64,000 bases of DNA from contig NZ_FNNN01000001.1 in the NCBI RefSeq assembly GCF_900106755.1, forward strand, positions 248,001 through 312,000, in the 5' to 3' direction. Below the pieces are notes generated by a model. The model made no database searches, had not been told where the DNA came from, and was given only the letters and a program-made list of their open reading frames with translations. A program made the translations under genes and the position numbers. This stretch comes from Bacteroides faecis MAJ27 (lineage in GTDB: Bacteria; Bacteroidota; Bacteroidia; Bacteroidales; Bacteroidaceae). Of this stretch, positions 18,414 through 32,300 are shown piece by piece; within the stretch, counting starts at the first letter, position 1; every line of letters begins with the position of its first letter.

Positions 18414-19745
18414 TCAATGTTCTATCTTCACTCCTATCCGACGCAGGTCTTCACCTGAAGGATTTTGGAAGACTCGCAGACCGAACTCCGGAATGATGGC
18501 CAGCACATGATCGAACACGTCTGCCTGTATGCCCTCATACGCCACCCAAACTTTGTTGGCAGAGAAGAAATAAAGTTCCAATGGAATACCTGTCTCTGTA
18601 GGCTGAAGTTGACGTACCATGCAAGTCATTTCCTGATTAACGGTAGGCAAACTCCGCAAATAATTTGTCAGATAGGCACGGAAAACTCCCAGATTGGTCT
18701 GTCTTCGTCCGTTCACTAACACGGAATTGTCAATATCATGTTCCTTATTATATTCTTCTACTACCCTCTCCGTCTCCTCTACATAATCTGTCAATAACTG
18801 TATCTTACGATATTTCTCCAGCATTTCCGGAGTGCAGAAGCGTACACTCGTCATATCAATATTAATGGAACGCTTCACTCGACGTCCACCGGATTCCTGC
18901 ATCCCTTGCCAATTCTGGAAAGAATCGCTTATCAGGAGGTAAGGAGGAATAGTCGTTATCGTATTATCAAAATTACGTACCTTTACAGTATTCAGGGTAA
19001 CCTCTATCACAGTACCGTCCGCCCCATATTTTGGCATAGTAATCCAATCGCCCACTTTCAGCATATTGTTGGCAGAAAGCTGGATACCGGACACAAATCC
19101 CATGATACTGTCTTTGAATACCAACATCAGGATAGCGGCAGATGCTCCTAATCCGGTCAGTAAGACCATCGGACTCTGATTGATCAAAATACTGATAATA
19201 ATGATAGCTCCTATAAAGAAAAGAATCACTTGTGCCGTTTGCAAAAGTCCTTTCAACGGTTTGTCCCTATACTGCTCCCGCTCACTGTATACTTGATAGA
19301 CAGCCGTAAACAAAGCACTGATAAAACGAAGAAAAACAGCAATGATATATATCAGGCAGAGACGGCGCAGGAAATCAAGTAAATCAGAATCCGCATGCTC
19401 GGGGAATGCGATAGGAATGGCAATATAAATCAAGATAGGTGCCACCATCCGGCTGACATTCACCATCACTTTATGGTTGAATACAATATCGTCCCAAGTA
19501 GCTTTAGTCTGCTTCACCAACTTGGCCACTACCCGCAGAATAATTTTTCGACAGATCAGATTAGCCAATAAAGCAATTCCTATAATGAATAGCAATACGA
19601 TCAGATTATCTATTTTGTCCGCCCAGACCTCATCCACTCCTGCCGAGACCAACGTACGGTTAACCTCCTGCATCACAGCGTTCCCTACATTTTCCGTTTC
19701 TCCATTTGCTAACGCCACACTCACCGTATCAATCACTTCTTTCAT
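18414..19745 (-). CDS. MscS-family mechanosensitive channel
   Basis: This 443-aa inner-membrane protein has about five hydrophobic segments in residues 45-225, then a soluble MscS beta domain: SANNMLKVGDWITMPKYGADGTVIEVTLNTVKVRNFDNTITTIP is the diagnostic stretch. The pore-lining helix GLGASAAILMLVFKDSIMGFVSGIQ precedes it. A C-terminal region of about 150 residues follows. It resembles the YbdG/YnaI-like larger members of the family, which open under osmotic downshift. The sequence suggests no specific link with the flanking genes. Confidence 0.92.
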   Translation of the reverse strand: MKEVIDTVSVALANGETENVGNAVMQEVNRTLVSAGVDEVWADKIDNLIVLLFIIGIALLANLICRKIILRVVAKLVKQTKATWDDIVFNHKVMVNVSRMVAPILIYIAIPIAFPEHADSDLLDFLRRLCLIYIIAVFLRFISALFTAVYQVYSEREQYRDKPLKGLLQTAQVILFFIGAIIIISILINQSPMVLLTGLGASAAILMLVFKDSIMGFVSGIQLSANNMLKVGDWITMPKYGADGTVIEVTLNTVKVRNFDNTITTIPPYLLISDSFQNWQGMQESGGRRVKRSINIDMTSVRFCTPEMLEKYRKIQLLTDYVEETERVVEEYNKEHDIDNSVLVNGRRQTNLGVFRAYLTNYLRSLPTVNQEMTCMVRQLQPTETGIPLELYFFSANKVWVAYEGIQADVFDHVLAIIPEFGLRVFQNPSGEDLRRIGVKIEH

Positions 19746-19801
19746 AAAATAGTTCCTCTTTTAGTTTACTGTCCTTTATTTCTTTATTTATTCCCTTCGG
19801 T

Positions 19802-20803
19802 TTATTTTTCCTTTGCCAGATATTCCTGAATATCCTGCCTCAGCCAATCGTAGTGGAAGAGTCGCTTATAAGCAACATTCTTCTTCAACATAATCTCCAC
19901 ATTCACCTGGCTATTCTGATAACAAGTCAGTTCATTCCTGAATTGTTCATTATGCTCTGCCAGTCGTTTGATTTCCTGTTCCCGTTCCCTGCGTAAGGCG
20001 GTACAGACAGGAATCAAGAGTTTCATTACCACATTATCCATCACATGATGCCCCTGCATATACAGATAGGTAGTTTCCGGAACAAGCCCCAGCTCCTTCA
20101 ATTCCGACCGCAATGCGTTGACTTGACCGACAGAACCGGGGAAACGTGCCTTTAGCTCAGAGAGTTTCTGATTGACACGATGTTGCAGTGCTTCCAGACT
20201 GTGTTCCGGATGTTTAAGACTAATCTCACGCAAAGCTGTATAAGTATGGAAATCGTACATCGGAAAAGTATAAGTATCCCGTTGGCGATAGAACCACACG
20301 TTCCATAAGAAAAGCGGATATACGATTTCGGAGTATCGCTTCAGATAAGCGTTGAAATCCAAAATAAAACGATCGTTCAATGTAGCCTGTACACATACTT
20401 CGTGAAGGCTTTCGGCAAAGCAGTGATAGTTCTCAATGGCGTATGTATAGGTCTGGAAGATATATCTGTTCCGGTTGATTTTACGGGAAGTATTCGTAGC
20501 CCCCTGCAACAGGAAATCATAATCACTGTCTACGCAGGCAATCAGGCTTCTTCCAAGTTCGGCAGTATTCAGCGTGTTCATAAGCACCATCTTCTTACCT
20601 TTCGCCAACGAAGTAGCCGAAGGGAGCATCACTTGAAAATAATGCTCGTCATTTTCAAATTCTTCGAGTAATGTGCGCCAAAAGGCAACATCATCGTAGC
20701 TCTCTACATAAGCAATGATGCGCCGGCGTGCCTTTTTTGAATATAGCTTGTGAGCAGCATTGAAGTAAGAAGAAGTCAGATTATCGCGTAGTGAAGTTGC
20801 CAT
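19802..20803 (-). CDS. DUF4435 protein with TOPRIM-like acidic motifs
   Basis: This 333-aa protein starts at the ATG at 20803 (MATSLRDNLT). The frame stays open for 16 more codons (ATG 20851), but that would overlap the ATPase gene by 35 bases. Key motifs are AYVESYDD (Glu34), ACVDSDYDF (Asp92, Asp94, Asp96) and YAIENYH (Glu124), the pattern of DUF4435 and of TOPRIM-type nuclease sites. It is 13 bases downstream of an ABC-type ATPase gene. The ATPase plus DUF4435 arrangement is that of the PARIS phage-defence system (AriA/AriB), but the ATPase here is shorter. Defence is therefore a hypothesis; a housekeeping DNA- or RNA-processing role is also possible. Confidence 0.78.
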   Translation of the reverse strand: MATSLRDNLTSSYFNAAHKLYSKKARRRIIAYVESYDDVAFWRTLLEEFENDEHYFQVMLPSATSLAKGKKMVLMNTLNTAELGRSLIACVDSDYDFLLQGATNTSRKINRNRYIFQTYTYAIENYHCFAESLHEVCVQATLNDRFILDFNAYLKRYSEIVYPLFLWNVWFYRQRDTYTFPMYDFHTYTALREISLKHPEHSLEALQHRVNQKLSELKARFPGSVGQVNALRSELKELGLVPETTYLYMQGHHVMDNVVMKLLIPVCTALRREREQEIKRLAEHNEQFRNELTCYQNSQVNVEIMLKKNVAYKRLFHYDWLRQDIQEYLAKEK

Positions 20804-20816
20804 GTATAGATCGTTA

Positions 20817-21692
20817 TTAACAATTAATAGTCGGGTGGATTTTAAACCCATCCGCTTCCGTAGAAATATCGCTCACCTCTGTCACTGCATCCAGCCAGCC
20901 TTCCATGATAACGGCAGGCGAATGGGTGGTCAGAATGATTTGTACGTTGGGATTCAGTTCCCGGATCATTGAAATCAATTTCTGTTGCCACTCAATATGC
21001 AGAGAGGCCTCCGGCTCATCCATAAAAAGAACACAATGGCTGTTGTCCTGCACAAGTACCGTTAGTAGAATCACCAGCATTTGCTTTTCACCGGACGAGA
21101 GTTTATATGGAAACAGCAGTTCTCCATCCTGATAAAAGGCTATATCATTCCGACGGCGATCTATCTTTTTACGGGTGTAACTGAAAAGTTCGTCAATCAT
21201 ATCCTGAAAGCGACGCTTGGCAAGGGACAGAGTAGCCGCTTTATTGCGCTGTTCTTCGTCATTGCTGGAAAGCATCTCAATCATCTTATTACCGATATTA
21301 ACCTGATAATCAAGATAGCGGCGTTGCAACAGATATAGTTGCCAGTCCAGTTCGGACTTCACATTCTTATCTGCCATGCGTGCCGTAAAGTCACCCATAA
21401 TCAAAGGACGGTCGTAGCTACGAATCACATCGTAAGGGATGTAAGTCGCTTCGGGATTATCAAAGAAAAGGTGTACCCCGTTCTTCGCATCGCTCTTCAT
21501 TTCACCGGAGAGTTGTATATCGCCCGAAAGCTGTTCGAGGTATCCCACCGAACGGTTCAGAATAGTCGTCTTTCCCACTCCGTTGATGCCGGAAAGAATA
21601 TTCACATCCGGGCGTAAATCCCATCTTATATTAAAGCGGCCCCAGAGTCCGTTGATCTCGATCCGCTGGATATAGTCTGCCTGTTGTTCCAT
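20817..21692 (-). CDS. ABC-type (AAA_21/OLD-like) ATPase
   Basis: This 291-aa ATPase carries Walker A GINGVGKTT (residues 35-43), the ABC signature LSSGEKQ (198-204), Walker B VLFMDEPEAS (221-230) and the switch His257 in LTTHSPAVIM. It has no membrane segments, so it is a soluble SMC/Rad50-like ATPase rather than a transporter. The frame opens at a TTG at 21701, but ATG 21692 (MEQQADYIQRI) is the better start. It precedes the DUF4435 gene by 13 bases. The insert between Walker A and the signature is about 160 residues, smaller than in long OLD proteins. Confidence 0.88.
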   Translation of the reverse strand: MEQQADYIQRIEINGLWGRFNIRWDLRPDVNILSGINGVGKTTILNRSVGYLEQLSGDIQLSGEMKSDAKNGVHLFFDNPEATYIPYDVIRSYDRPLIMGDFTARMADKNVKSELDWQLYLLQRRYLDYQVNIGNKMIEMLSSNDEEQRNKAATLSLAKRRFQDMIDELFSYTRKKIDRRRNDIAFYQDGELLFPYKLSSGEKQMLVILLTVLVQDNSHCVLFMDEPEASLHIEWQQKLISMIRELNPNVQIILTTHSPAVIMEGWLDAVTEVSDISTEADGFKIHPTINC

Positions 21693-21713
21693 AATATTCA
21701 ATTTTAATCAAGG

Positions 21714-21752
21714 CAAATATAAACAAATCATGCGACAAATTAGTTACCTTTG
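21714..21752. promoter_or_regulatory. Divergent promoters for the ATPase module and the EamA transporter
   Basis: CAAATATA at 21714-21721 reads TATATTTG on the minus strand, 22 bases before the ATPase ATG. TACCTTTG at 21745-21752 is the -7 box for the plus-strand transporter, 47 bases before its ATG. The two promoters sit back to back within 40 bases, so one regulator could affect both. Confidence 0.6.
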
Positions 21753-21798
21753 CAGCAGTTTTCAATAAAGGTAACAATTAAAAGGTATACACGAACTT

Positions 21799-22716
21799 AT
21801 GGGTAATAATAAGAACCCGCACGGCCATCTGTTTGCACTAACTGCAAACGTAATGTGGGGATTAATGTCTCCTATCGGAAAATCGGCACTTCAGGAGTTT
21901 TCTGCAATCTCCGTCACTACCTTTCGTATGGTAGGAGCTGCAGCTGCATTTTGGATACTTTCCATCTTTTGCAAGCAGGAACATGTGGATCATCGTGATA
22001 TGCTTAAGATTTTCTTTGCTTCCTTGTTTGCACTGGTTTTCAATCAAGGAGTATTTATCTTCGGACTTTCCATGACTTCACCTATCGACGCATCTATCGT
22101 AACAACGACCCTGCCGATAGTGACCATGGTCGTAGCTGCTATCTATCTGAAAGAACCGATTACGAATAAGAAAGTGCTGGGTATTTTCGTCGGTGCCATG
22201 GGAGCGCTGATTCTTATTATCAGCAGTCAGGCGGCAAGCAGCGGCAACGGAAGTCTGATTGGTGACCTGCTCTGTCTGGTTGCGCAAATCAGTTTCTCTA
22301 TCTACTTAACGGTATTCAAAGGTCTGTCACAACGATATTCGACAGTGACTATTAATAAATGGATGTTTATCTACGCTTCGATATGCTATATTCCTTTCTC
22401 CTACTATGATATTTCAACTATTCAATGGGCTGCTATTCCAACGATTGCCATTGTGCAGGTACTGTATGTCGTATTGGGAGGAAGTTTCCTGGCTTATCTC
22501 TGCATCATGACAGCTCAGAGGCTACTTCGCCCGACAGTAGTAAGTATGTATAATTATATGCAGCCGATTGTGGCTTCGATTGCAGCGATTATCATGGGAA
22601 TCGGGAGCTTCGGCTGGGAAAAGGGAATTGCCATTACGCTCGTGTTTTTGGGTGTGTATATTGTGACACAGAGTAAGTCTAAGGCGGATTTTGAGAAAGC
22701 GGGAAAGGAGCTGTAG
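21799..22716 (+). CDS. EamA/DMT-family membrane transporter
   Basis: This 305-aa protein has ten hydrophobic segments arranged as two five-helix EamA repeats, the drug/metabolite transporter fold. The first repeat begins LFALTANVMWGLMSPIGKSAL and the second near LIGDLLCLVAQISFSIYLTVFKG. Such proteins export amino acids, purines, drugs or other small molecules; the substrate cannot be told here. It stands alone, with its own promoter and a strong terminator. Confidence 0.9.
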   Translation: MGNNKNPHGHLFALTANVMWGLMSPIGKSALQEFSAISVTTFRMVGAAAAFWILSIFCKQEHVDHRDMLKIFFASLFALVFNQGVFIFGLSMTSPIDASIVTTTLPIVTMVVAAIYLKEPITNKKVLGIFVGAMGALILIISSQAASSGNGSLIGDLLCLVAQISFSIYLTVFKGLSQRYSTVTINKWMFIYASICYIPFSYYDISTIQWAAIPTIAIVQVLYVVLGGSFLAYLCIMTAQRLLRPTVVSMYNYMQPIVASIAAIIMGIGSFGWEKGIAITLVFLGVYIVTQSKSKADFEKAGKEL

Positions 22717-22740
22717 GAGTTCCCTAATTCCGATTAAAAT

Positions 22741-22770
22741 AAAGAGACTGACTAAAAAGTCAGTCTCTTT
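22741..22770. terminator. Bidirectional terminator between EamA transporter and beta-galactosidase
   Basis: AAAGAGACTGACT at 22741-22753 pairs perfectly with 22758-22770 around a four-A loop. It lies between two convergent genes. Confidence 0.85.
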
Positions 22771-22791
22771 CTGCTATATATTCAATAATTC

Positions 22792-26826
<4,035 letters not shown>

Positions 26827-26917
26827 TTAAAGTTAACAATTGGTTATTACTAATTAGGGTATATTTATCGGGGGTAAATGTTCGGTCGTTTTTTAATCCA
26901 TCACTGTTTCCGGTTTA

Positions 26918-28012
26918 TCATCGTTTTAATTCATCAAAATAGGTATCCAGCAGGCTCTTAGCAGCTGTAAACGAAGTAAGATTTCCCTGCAACACTTGTT
27001 GTTCCTTCTCCTGAAGCATCGCTTCAATCTGAGGATTGTGATAGAAACTATCACGGAGCTGTTCATTAATTGTCTCGTACATCCAGTACTTACTCTGCTC
27101 ATTACGGCGATATCCAAAATAGCCGTTTTTCTTCACAAAGTCGATATATTCATACACCATGTCCCAGATTTCCTTCACGCCGATATTATAAAAACCGGAA
27201 TAAGTCAATACTTTCGGAATCCATCCCGATTCGGGAGCCGGAAACAGATGCAGCGCATTGCGGAATTGACTGGCAGCCAGCTTGGCAGGTTCCAGATTAT
27301 CTCCGTCGGCTTTGTTAATCACAATACCGTCCGCCATTTCCATGATCCCGCGTTTGATTCCCTGCAATTCATCTCCCGTACCTGCGAGTTGAATCAGCAA
27401 GAAGAAATCCACCATCGAATGAACCGCCGTTTCGCTTTGTCCTACTCCAACGGTTTCCACAAAGATTTTATCGAATCCGGCAGCTTCGCAAAGCACAATG
27501 GTTTCACGGGTCTTCCTTGCGACTCCTCCCAATGAACCCGCTGAGGGGCTGGGGCGGATAAATGAATTAGGATGTACGGAAAGCTGCTCCATACGTGTCT
27601 TGTCTCCCAATATACTGCCTTTACTGCGTTCACTGCTCGGGTCAATGGCCAATACCGCCAACTTGCCGCCTTTTTCGAGCACATGAAGGCCGAATACATC
27701 GATTGATGTACTTTTACCTGCACCGGGCACCCCACTGATACCTACCCGAATGGAATTGCCGGAATAAGGTAAACACTTCTCAATCACTTCCTGAGCGACA
27801 GCCTGATGTTCGGGCTTCACACTCTCCACCAATGTCACAGCCTGACTGAGAATAGTGACATCACCTTTCACAATACCTTCTACAAATTCCGCAACCGAAA
27901 GCTGACGCTTTTTAGGTTTACGTTTCAAATAAGGATTCACAGATGAGGGCTGTTCGATGCCTTTATTGACAACGAGTCCTTTATATTCTTCGTTATTTTC
28001 AGGATGTTCCAT
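26918..28012 (-). CDS. meaB: MeaB/ArgK G3E GTPase, chaperone of methylmalonyl-CoA mutase
   Basis: This 364-aa GTPase protects and reloads the B12 cofactor of methylmalonyl-CoA mutase, an enzyme of the succinate-propionate route used by Bacteroides. Motifs: P-loop GISGVPGAGKSTSID near residue 90, VETVGVGQSETAV (switch region) and NKAD for guanine specificity. Length is normal. The mutase genes are not in the window. It starts 11 bases after the DUF1573 gene, so the two form an operon. Confidence 0.93.
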   Translation of the reverse strand: MEHPENNEEYKGLVVNKGIEQPSSVNPYLKRKPKKRQLSVAEFVEGIVKGDVTILSQAVTLVESVKPEHQAVAQEVIEKCLPYSGNSIRVGISGVPGAGKSTSIDVFGLHVLEKGGKLAVLAIDPSSERSKGSILGDKTRMEQLSVHPNSFIRPSPSAGSLGGVARKTRETIVLCEAAGFDKIFVETVGVGQSETAVHSMVDFFLLIQLAGTGDELQGIKRGIMEMADGIVINKADGDNLEPAKLAASQFRNALHLFPAPESGWIPKVLTYSGFYNIGVKEIWDMVYEYIDFVKKNGYFGYRRNEQSKYWMYETINEQLRDSFYHNPQIEAMLQEKEQQVLQGNLTSFTAAKSLLDTYFDELKR

Positions 28013-28023
28013 GGCAATAAGAG

Positions 28024-29091
28024 TTAGCGTTTGATATTTATTTCAACTTTCGGACGCAACGGGTCGTTTGTAATCATCAAGATACGTAAATGATGTTTCT
28101 TATTACCTACATCCCGCTTGTGGATTGTCACTTTCAACTTGGTCATTCCGTCCGGTGGAATGACCGTTTTTTTCAGTCTTACTCCTACAGAAGAGTTGAA
28201 TACCTGTAGCTTGCTGATGACTAACGGGGTCTTGCCCGCATTAGCGATCAATATATCATGGCTGACTTTATTCTTCTTGATCAACGGAATACTCAGGTCA
28301 ATATTCGTCTCCGAGATGTGGATGGAAGGAGCATTCAAAGAATCTTTCTCCGTCATACGCGAGAAATCGGGAAGAAGAATGGCTGAAACGGGTATCTCAT
28401 TGTCTTCACTCACTTTATCACCGGAGAAACGGGACAGGTAGACAGAAGTCTGTGTCAGTCCGAAGTCTTGCAACTGGCTGGCATCCAGCGTCAGTTTAAT
28501 CGTTCCTTTTTTACCTTTCAGCAGTACTTTAGGTTCCGCTTCCATCTTCAGATAAGGAGGTAAGTGCATCAATACCGGTTCGTAAGGGCGGTCGGAAAGG
28601 TTGGCAATGCTGAATGTCATAGACGGTTGCTGTCCACGATAAACATCGGGGAAAGAGAACTCGTCACGGTCAATGCGGATATTACCGATAGCATAAGGAA
28701 GAATCTTTGAATAATCTTTGATTTCCTGCACTACCTCACCGGTGAATTTCAGATAAACCAGATTCGGGGTGGCATTGCTATAGATACCTATTGACTTATC
28801 AAAACGCCCCAGTGCTTTCGCATCAAAAGAAGCTTTTACGGTTCCTTTGGCACCCGGAGCAATCGGTTCCTTTGTCCAGTCTGCTACAGCACAGGCACAG
28901 GAAGTAGTGACATTTGTCAGCACTAACGGCTCGTTTCCGGTATTGGTGATCGTATATTCCACTGTTACCGGCTTTTTCCATTCTATTTGTCCAAAGTTGT
29001 GCGTCTCCTTATTAGAAGAAATACGAGGTTGGGCAACAGCCGCCAAAGTGACAGTAAGCAGTGTAAATATCAATAGTAAAGTACGTTTCAT
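28024..29091 (-). CDS. DUF1573-domain secreted protein
   Basis: This 355-aa exported protein starts at the ATG at 29091 with a clear signal peptide (MKRTLLLIFTLLTVTLAAVAQ). The frame extends upstream to 29148, but that start lies before the promoter box at 29115-29122, so it is rejected. The N-terminal half is a DUF1573 immunoglobulin-like domain (HNFGQIEWKKPVTVEYTITNTGNEPLVL, with the paired cysteines in TSCACAVADW). Another beta-sandwich segment follows near 150-260 and a third near 265-350. Function is unknown; DUF1573 proteins are common in Bacteroidetes envelopes. It is co-transcribed with meaB. Confidence 0.85.
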   Translation of the reverse strand: MKRTLLLIFTLLTVTLAAVAQPRISSNKETHNFGQIEWKKPVTVEYTITNTGNEPLVLTNVTTSCACAVADWTKEPIAPGAKGTVKASFDAKALGRFDKSIGIYSNATPNLVYLKFTGEVVQEIKDYSKILPYAIGNIRIDRDEFSFPDVYRGQQPSMTFSIANLSDRPYEPVLMHLPPYLKMEAEPKVLLKGKKGTIKLTLDASQLQDFGLTQTSVYLSRFSGDKVSEDNEIPVSAILLPDFSRMTEKDSLNAPSIHISETNIDLSIPLIKKNKVSHDILIANAGKTPLVISKLQVFNSSVGVRLKKTVIPPDGMTKLKVTIHKRDVGNKKHHLRILMITNDPLRPKVEINIKR

Positions 29092-29114
29092 GTGATATAT
29101 TTTATTTTGGTCCA

Positions 29115-29122
29115 CAAATGTA
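29115..29122 (-). promoter_or_regulatory. -7 box for DUF1573-meaB
   Basis: The minus strand reads TACATTTG (TAnnTTTG), 24 bases before the ATG at 29091. Its position decides the start codon: the upstream ATG at 29148 would not be on the transcript. Confidence 0.65.
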
Positions 29123-29227
29123 GGAGTTTTAGATGAGTTTTTCATCACAGATTACATAGATTAACACCGTTTGAGAAAATACTTTACCCGGTGACGGCTC
29201 CTGCAAGGCAGTATTCATCAACAAAAA

Positions 29228-29310
29228 GTTCCCCACCGATGAGGGAGGCCTTCATCGGTGGGGAACACCTTCTTCATCGGTGGGGAACGCCTTTCTCATC
29301 GGTGGACAAG
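29228..29310. repeat. Second 22-bp-period array, three units plus an inverted copy
   Basis: TTCATCGGTGGGGAAC occurs at 29251-29266 and 29273-29288, and a diverged copy at 29295-29310, giving an exact 22-base period. Bases 29228-29242 are the perfect reverse complement of 29252-29266, so an inverted unit can fold on the first direct unit (15-bp stem, 9-base loop). On the minus strand each unit reads GTTCC...GATGAA, the same outline as the arrays at 5006 and 43051. It lies between the A2M gene end and the DUF1573 promoter, where the hairpin could also terminate A2M transcription. Confidence 0.8.
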
Positions 29311-29326
29311 AAATCCCCTCCCTGAA

Positions 29327-32300
29327 CTATTTGATAATTATTGTCATTGAAGCAGAATGGGAAGCGTATTCCGGCGCATAGGCGCATTGCATCGTAGCCA
29401 AGCCGGTCTCATAGGTTCCTGCTCTGCTGATGCGATAGCCATACTCCAATACATACACTCCTTTGCCCAGATGGTCGAAGAAGAAGTTAGTGGAAGCATC
29501 TTTGATATCTACATAATAACCGATTCCATTACTCCAATTGTAACCGGATACACTGCCGATCGGTTCGAAGCAGGCTCCCCGCTGGTCTTTCAACTGTACA
29601 AAGTCCATCGGACGGTCTACACGAATGCTCAAACGGGAAACGATCTTATCGCCTACCTGAAGAACCGTCTTTTCAGTAACAGGTTGCAGTTGAGGGGCAT
29701 TGTTCACCATACGTTCTACATAGAGTTGTTTTTGTACATTCAGCTCTCCTCCCTGTTGTCTCACATCGCTGACCGGTGATTCATATTCCGCATAAACAGC
29801 TCCCCACGCAATGCCCGGATTTCTCTTTTCGACTTCTATCTTACGAGCGTCTACCACATTCTTCTGTGTAAACGAACGTTTGATATAGCCTAACCCCGGC
29901 ACAGTCGTCTTACTTGGAGAAACGGTCTCCAGTACCTCATCAGCAATAACAATACGCACATCTCCCTGATTATCGAGCAAGTTTACGCCTTTCATCAGTA
30001 AAGCATAGACAGCATCGGCAGTAGCTACCGGAGAATTCCACTGCTGCGTCTGTTTCTGCTTCAGCAGCCAAAGTTTCATTTCTTCTACAGTATCGTTATT
30101 TCCGCCTATCAATTCCAATGCTTCCATCACGTCTACATGAGCCTGCATCTTCATTCCACCCCAAGCGTACGGGTTTTCATTGAAAGCGAAGAACATTCCC
30201 TGTTCGGCTGTCTTCGTCAGATGCTCTTTCAAGGAAGCAACAAATTCCTGAGCTTCTTTCTTCCGTCCTGCTTTATCCAGAATAATGGCAGCTATCGCCT
30301 TCGTATCCATCGAAGCGGTCGTGAGCATTTCACCCACCTTGGAGAGATAATAAGTATAGGCAGATTTATTGGCAGCAGGGACTTGTTCACCCGAAATTGC
30401 GACCAGATACAGATATTGCAGGATACTTCCGGAAACACCTGTAAACTTCACACCATCTTTCTGTGCTTTGAGAATTTCTTTATACTCCTTCAAAGCTTCC
30501 TGATGGAGATAGGTAAAGGCATTTTTCTGTAAAGCAAGTGCTGCACCATCCAGTTTCCCACCGGTCATCATAGCAAGACGGGCGTTCAATTCGGCAATGT
30601 ACGTAGTGACATAGCGGCTGCCGCTCATTCCTTTGTACCAGGACCATGCTCCGCTTGAATTCTGCAATTCCTGTAATCTTGTCAAAGCGGCAATGTTATT
30701 GCTACGGATATTATTCAGATCAAACAGAGTGGCGATGCGTTCTTTCTGCTGTTCTTCCGTTTGCGCTTCGAGCACCCATGGAGACTCAGACAACAGAATG
30801 TTCTTCACCTCCTGATTTTTTTGCAGGTTACTCAGGAAAGTTTCTTTATTGCCACCCTGAAGTTTCCAGCTATCGAATACAGCCTTGATGCGTGGCTGAC
30901 TATTCATTATATAAGAAGCCAACGTATTTGCATAGTAGGCGGTAGCCCATGAAATAGCATTATTGTTTTCCGGGAGACTCAATGAAGGCAATGCTTGAAT
31001 AGCATACCAGGCCGGATTTCCGGTAAACTCGACAGTCAGTTTACGGTCAGTCGCAGTTTTACTGTGATGATTGAACAGGCTGTCGAGAGAGAAAATACGT
31101 GTCTCTTCTCCACGGACAGGCATCGGAAGAGTTTCTACCAAATGCTCTTTGTTGCTAAGCACCGGAAGCAACTGCTGCTCACCATCACTGAATGTACCGC
31201 TGTCAGCAATCATCCGGCAGCCCAGTATCTCGTATTTATCACTCACGCTAAACATGAAGTTAACCCCTATTGTCTTTCCGGCTTCTACGGTAAACTTCTG
31301 TTTCTGTGTACTGATCACCTTTTCCGTCATCGGGTCAAAGAGAATCATGCTCACTGTACCGACCTGCAGCTTTCCGGTCATATTGGAAATAGAAGCAGCA
31401 ATAGACGTCTTATCTCCGACACGAACAAAACGGGGAAGATTGGGAGTCAGCATAAATTCTTTGCTCGTAGTAGCTTCACCATCCAATGTACCCGTCAGCA
31501 TTCCTTTCGTATGAGAATATCCGCGGAAGTTCCAACGGGTCAGACTCTCGGGCATAGTGAAAGAAAAGGAAACTTCTCCCTGCTCATTAGTACGGAGTTG
31601 CGGGTAGAAGAAAGCTGTTTCCGCCAAATTGGTACGCAAGTCGGCAGGGGCTTCAGGGAGGGTTTCCTCTTCAATATTTCCTGCCGCATCCATTGCAACT
31701 TCCATTGCAGCATTAGAAGCTACAGCTCCAACCATTTCCACTTTCCCTTTTGCAGCATATGTATTTGTACCTCTAATACGTATAGTCCTAGATGATGCTT
31801 GATCCATAGCATCACTAACAATTACCGGTACCCCTCCCAACTGGGCAGACAAGAAATGCTCAATGGATAGTTGCGTCACAAAATGATCATACTCCATTGC
31901 CGGCACCTTGAGATATTTTTGATTCCACCAGTAATTGAACGAATTATTGCCGAAATATCCACTCATCCAATTGGAATAAGGGATGAGCTGATTATAATAA
32001 ATACTGAAATTCTGCTTTCTATTCCATATCTTATCCAACGAAGCGTCGTACATAGTCGCTAACATTTCTGCCTCGGCAGCCTGTCCTTGCGGTGTCTTAA
32101 TCGTCAGCTTCCATTCCTCTTTTTGTCCGGGACGCAGTTTATCACGAAATACTTCCCACTTCATTGTCAACGTCTTGTCCGGCAGGCGTTTCTTCAATCG
32201 GACCTGTTCCTGATATACCTGTCCGTCCCTTACCATGCAGAAGTTGACAAAGACACCTTCTCCATAACTTTCCTTATACGGATATTTAAAGTGTACAATC

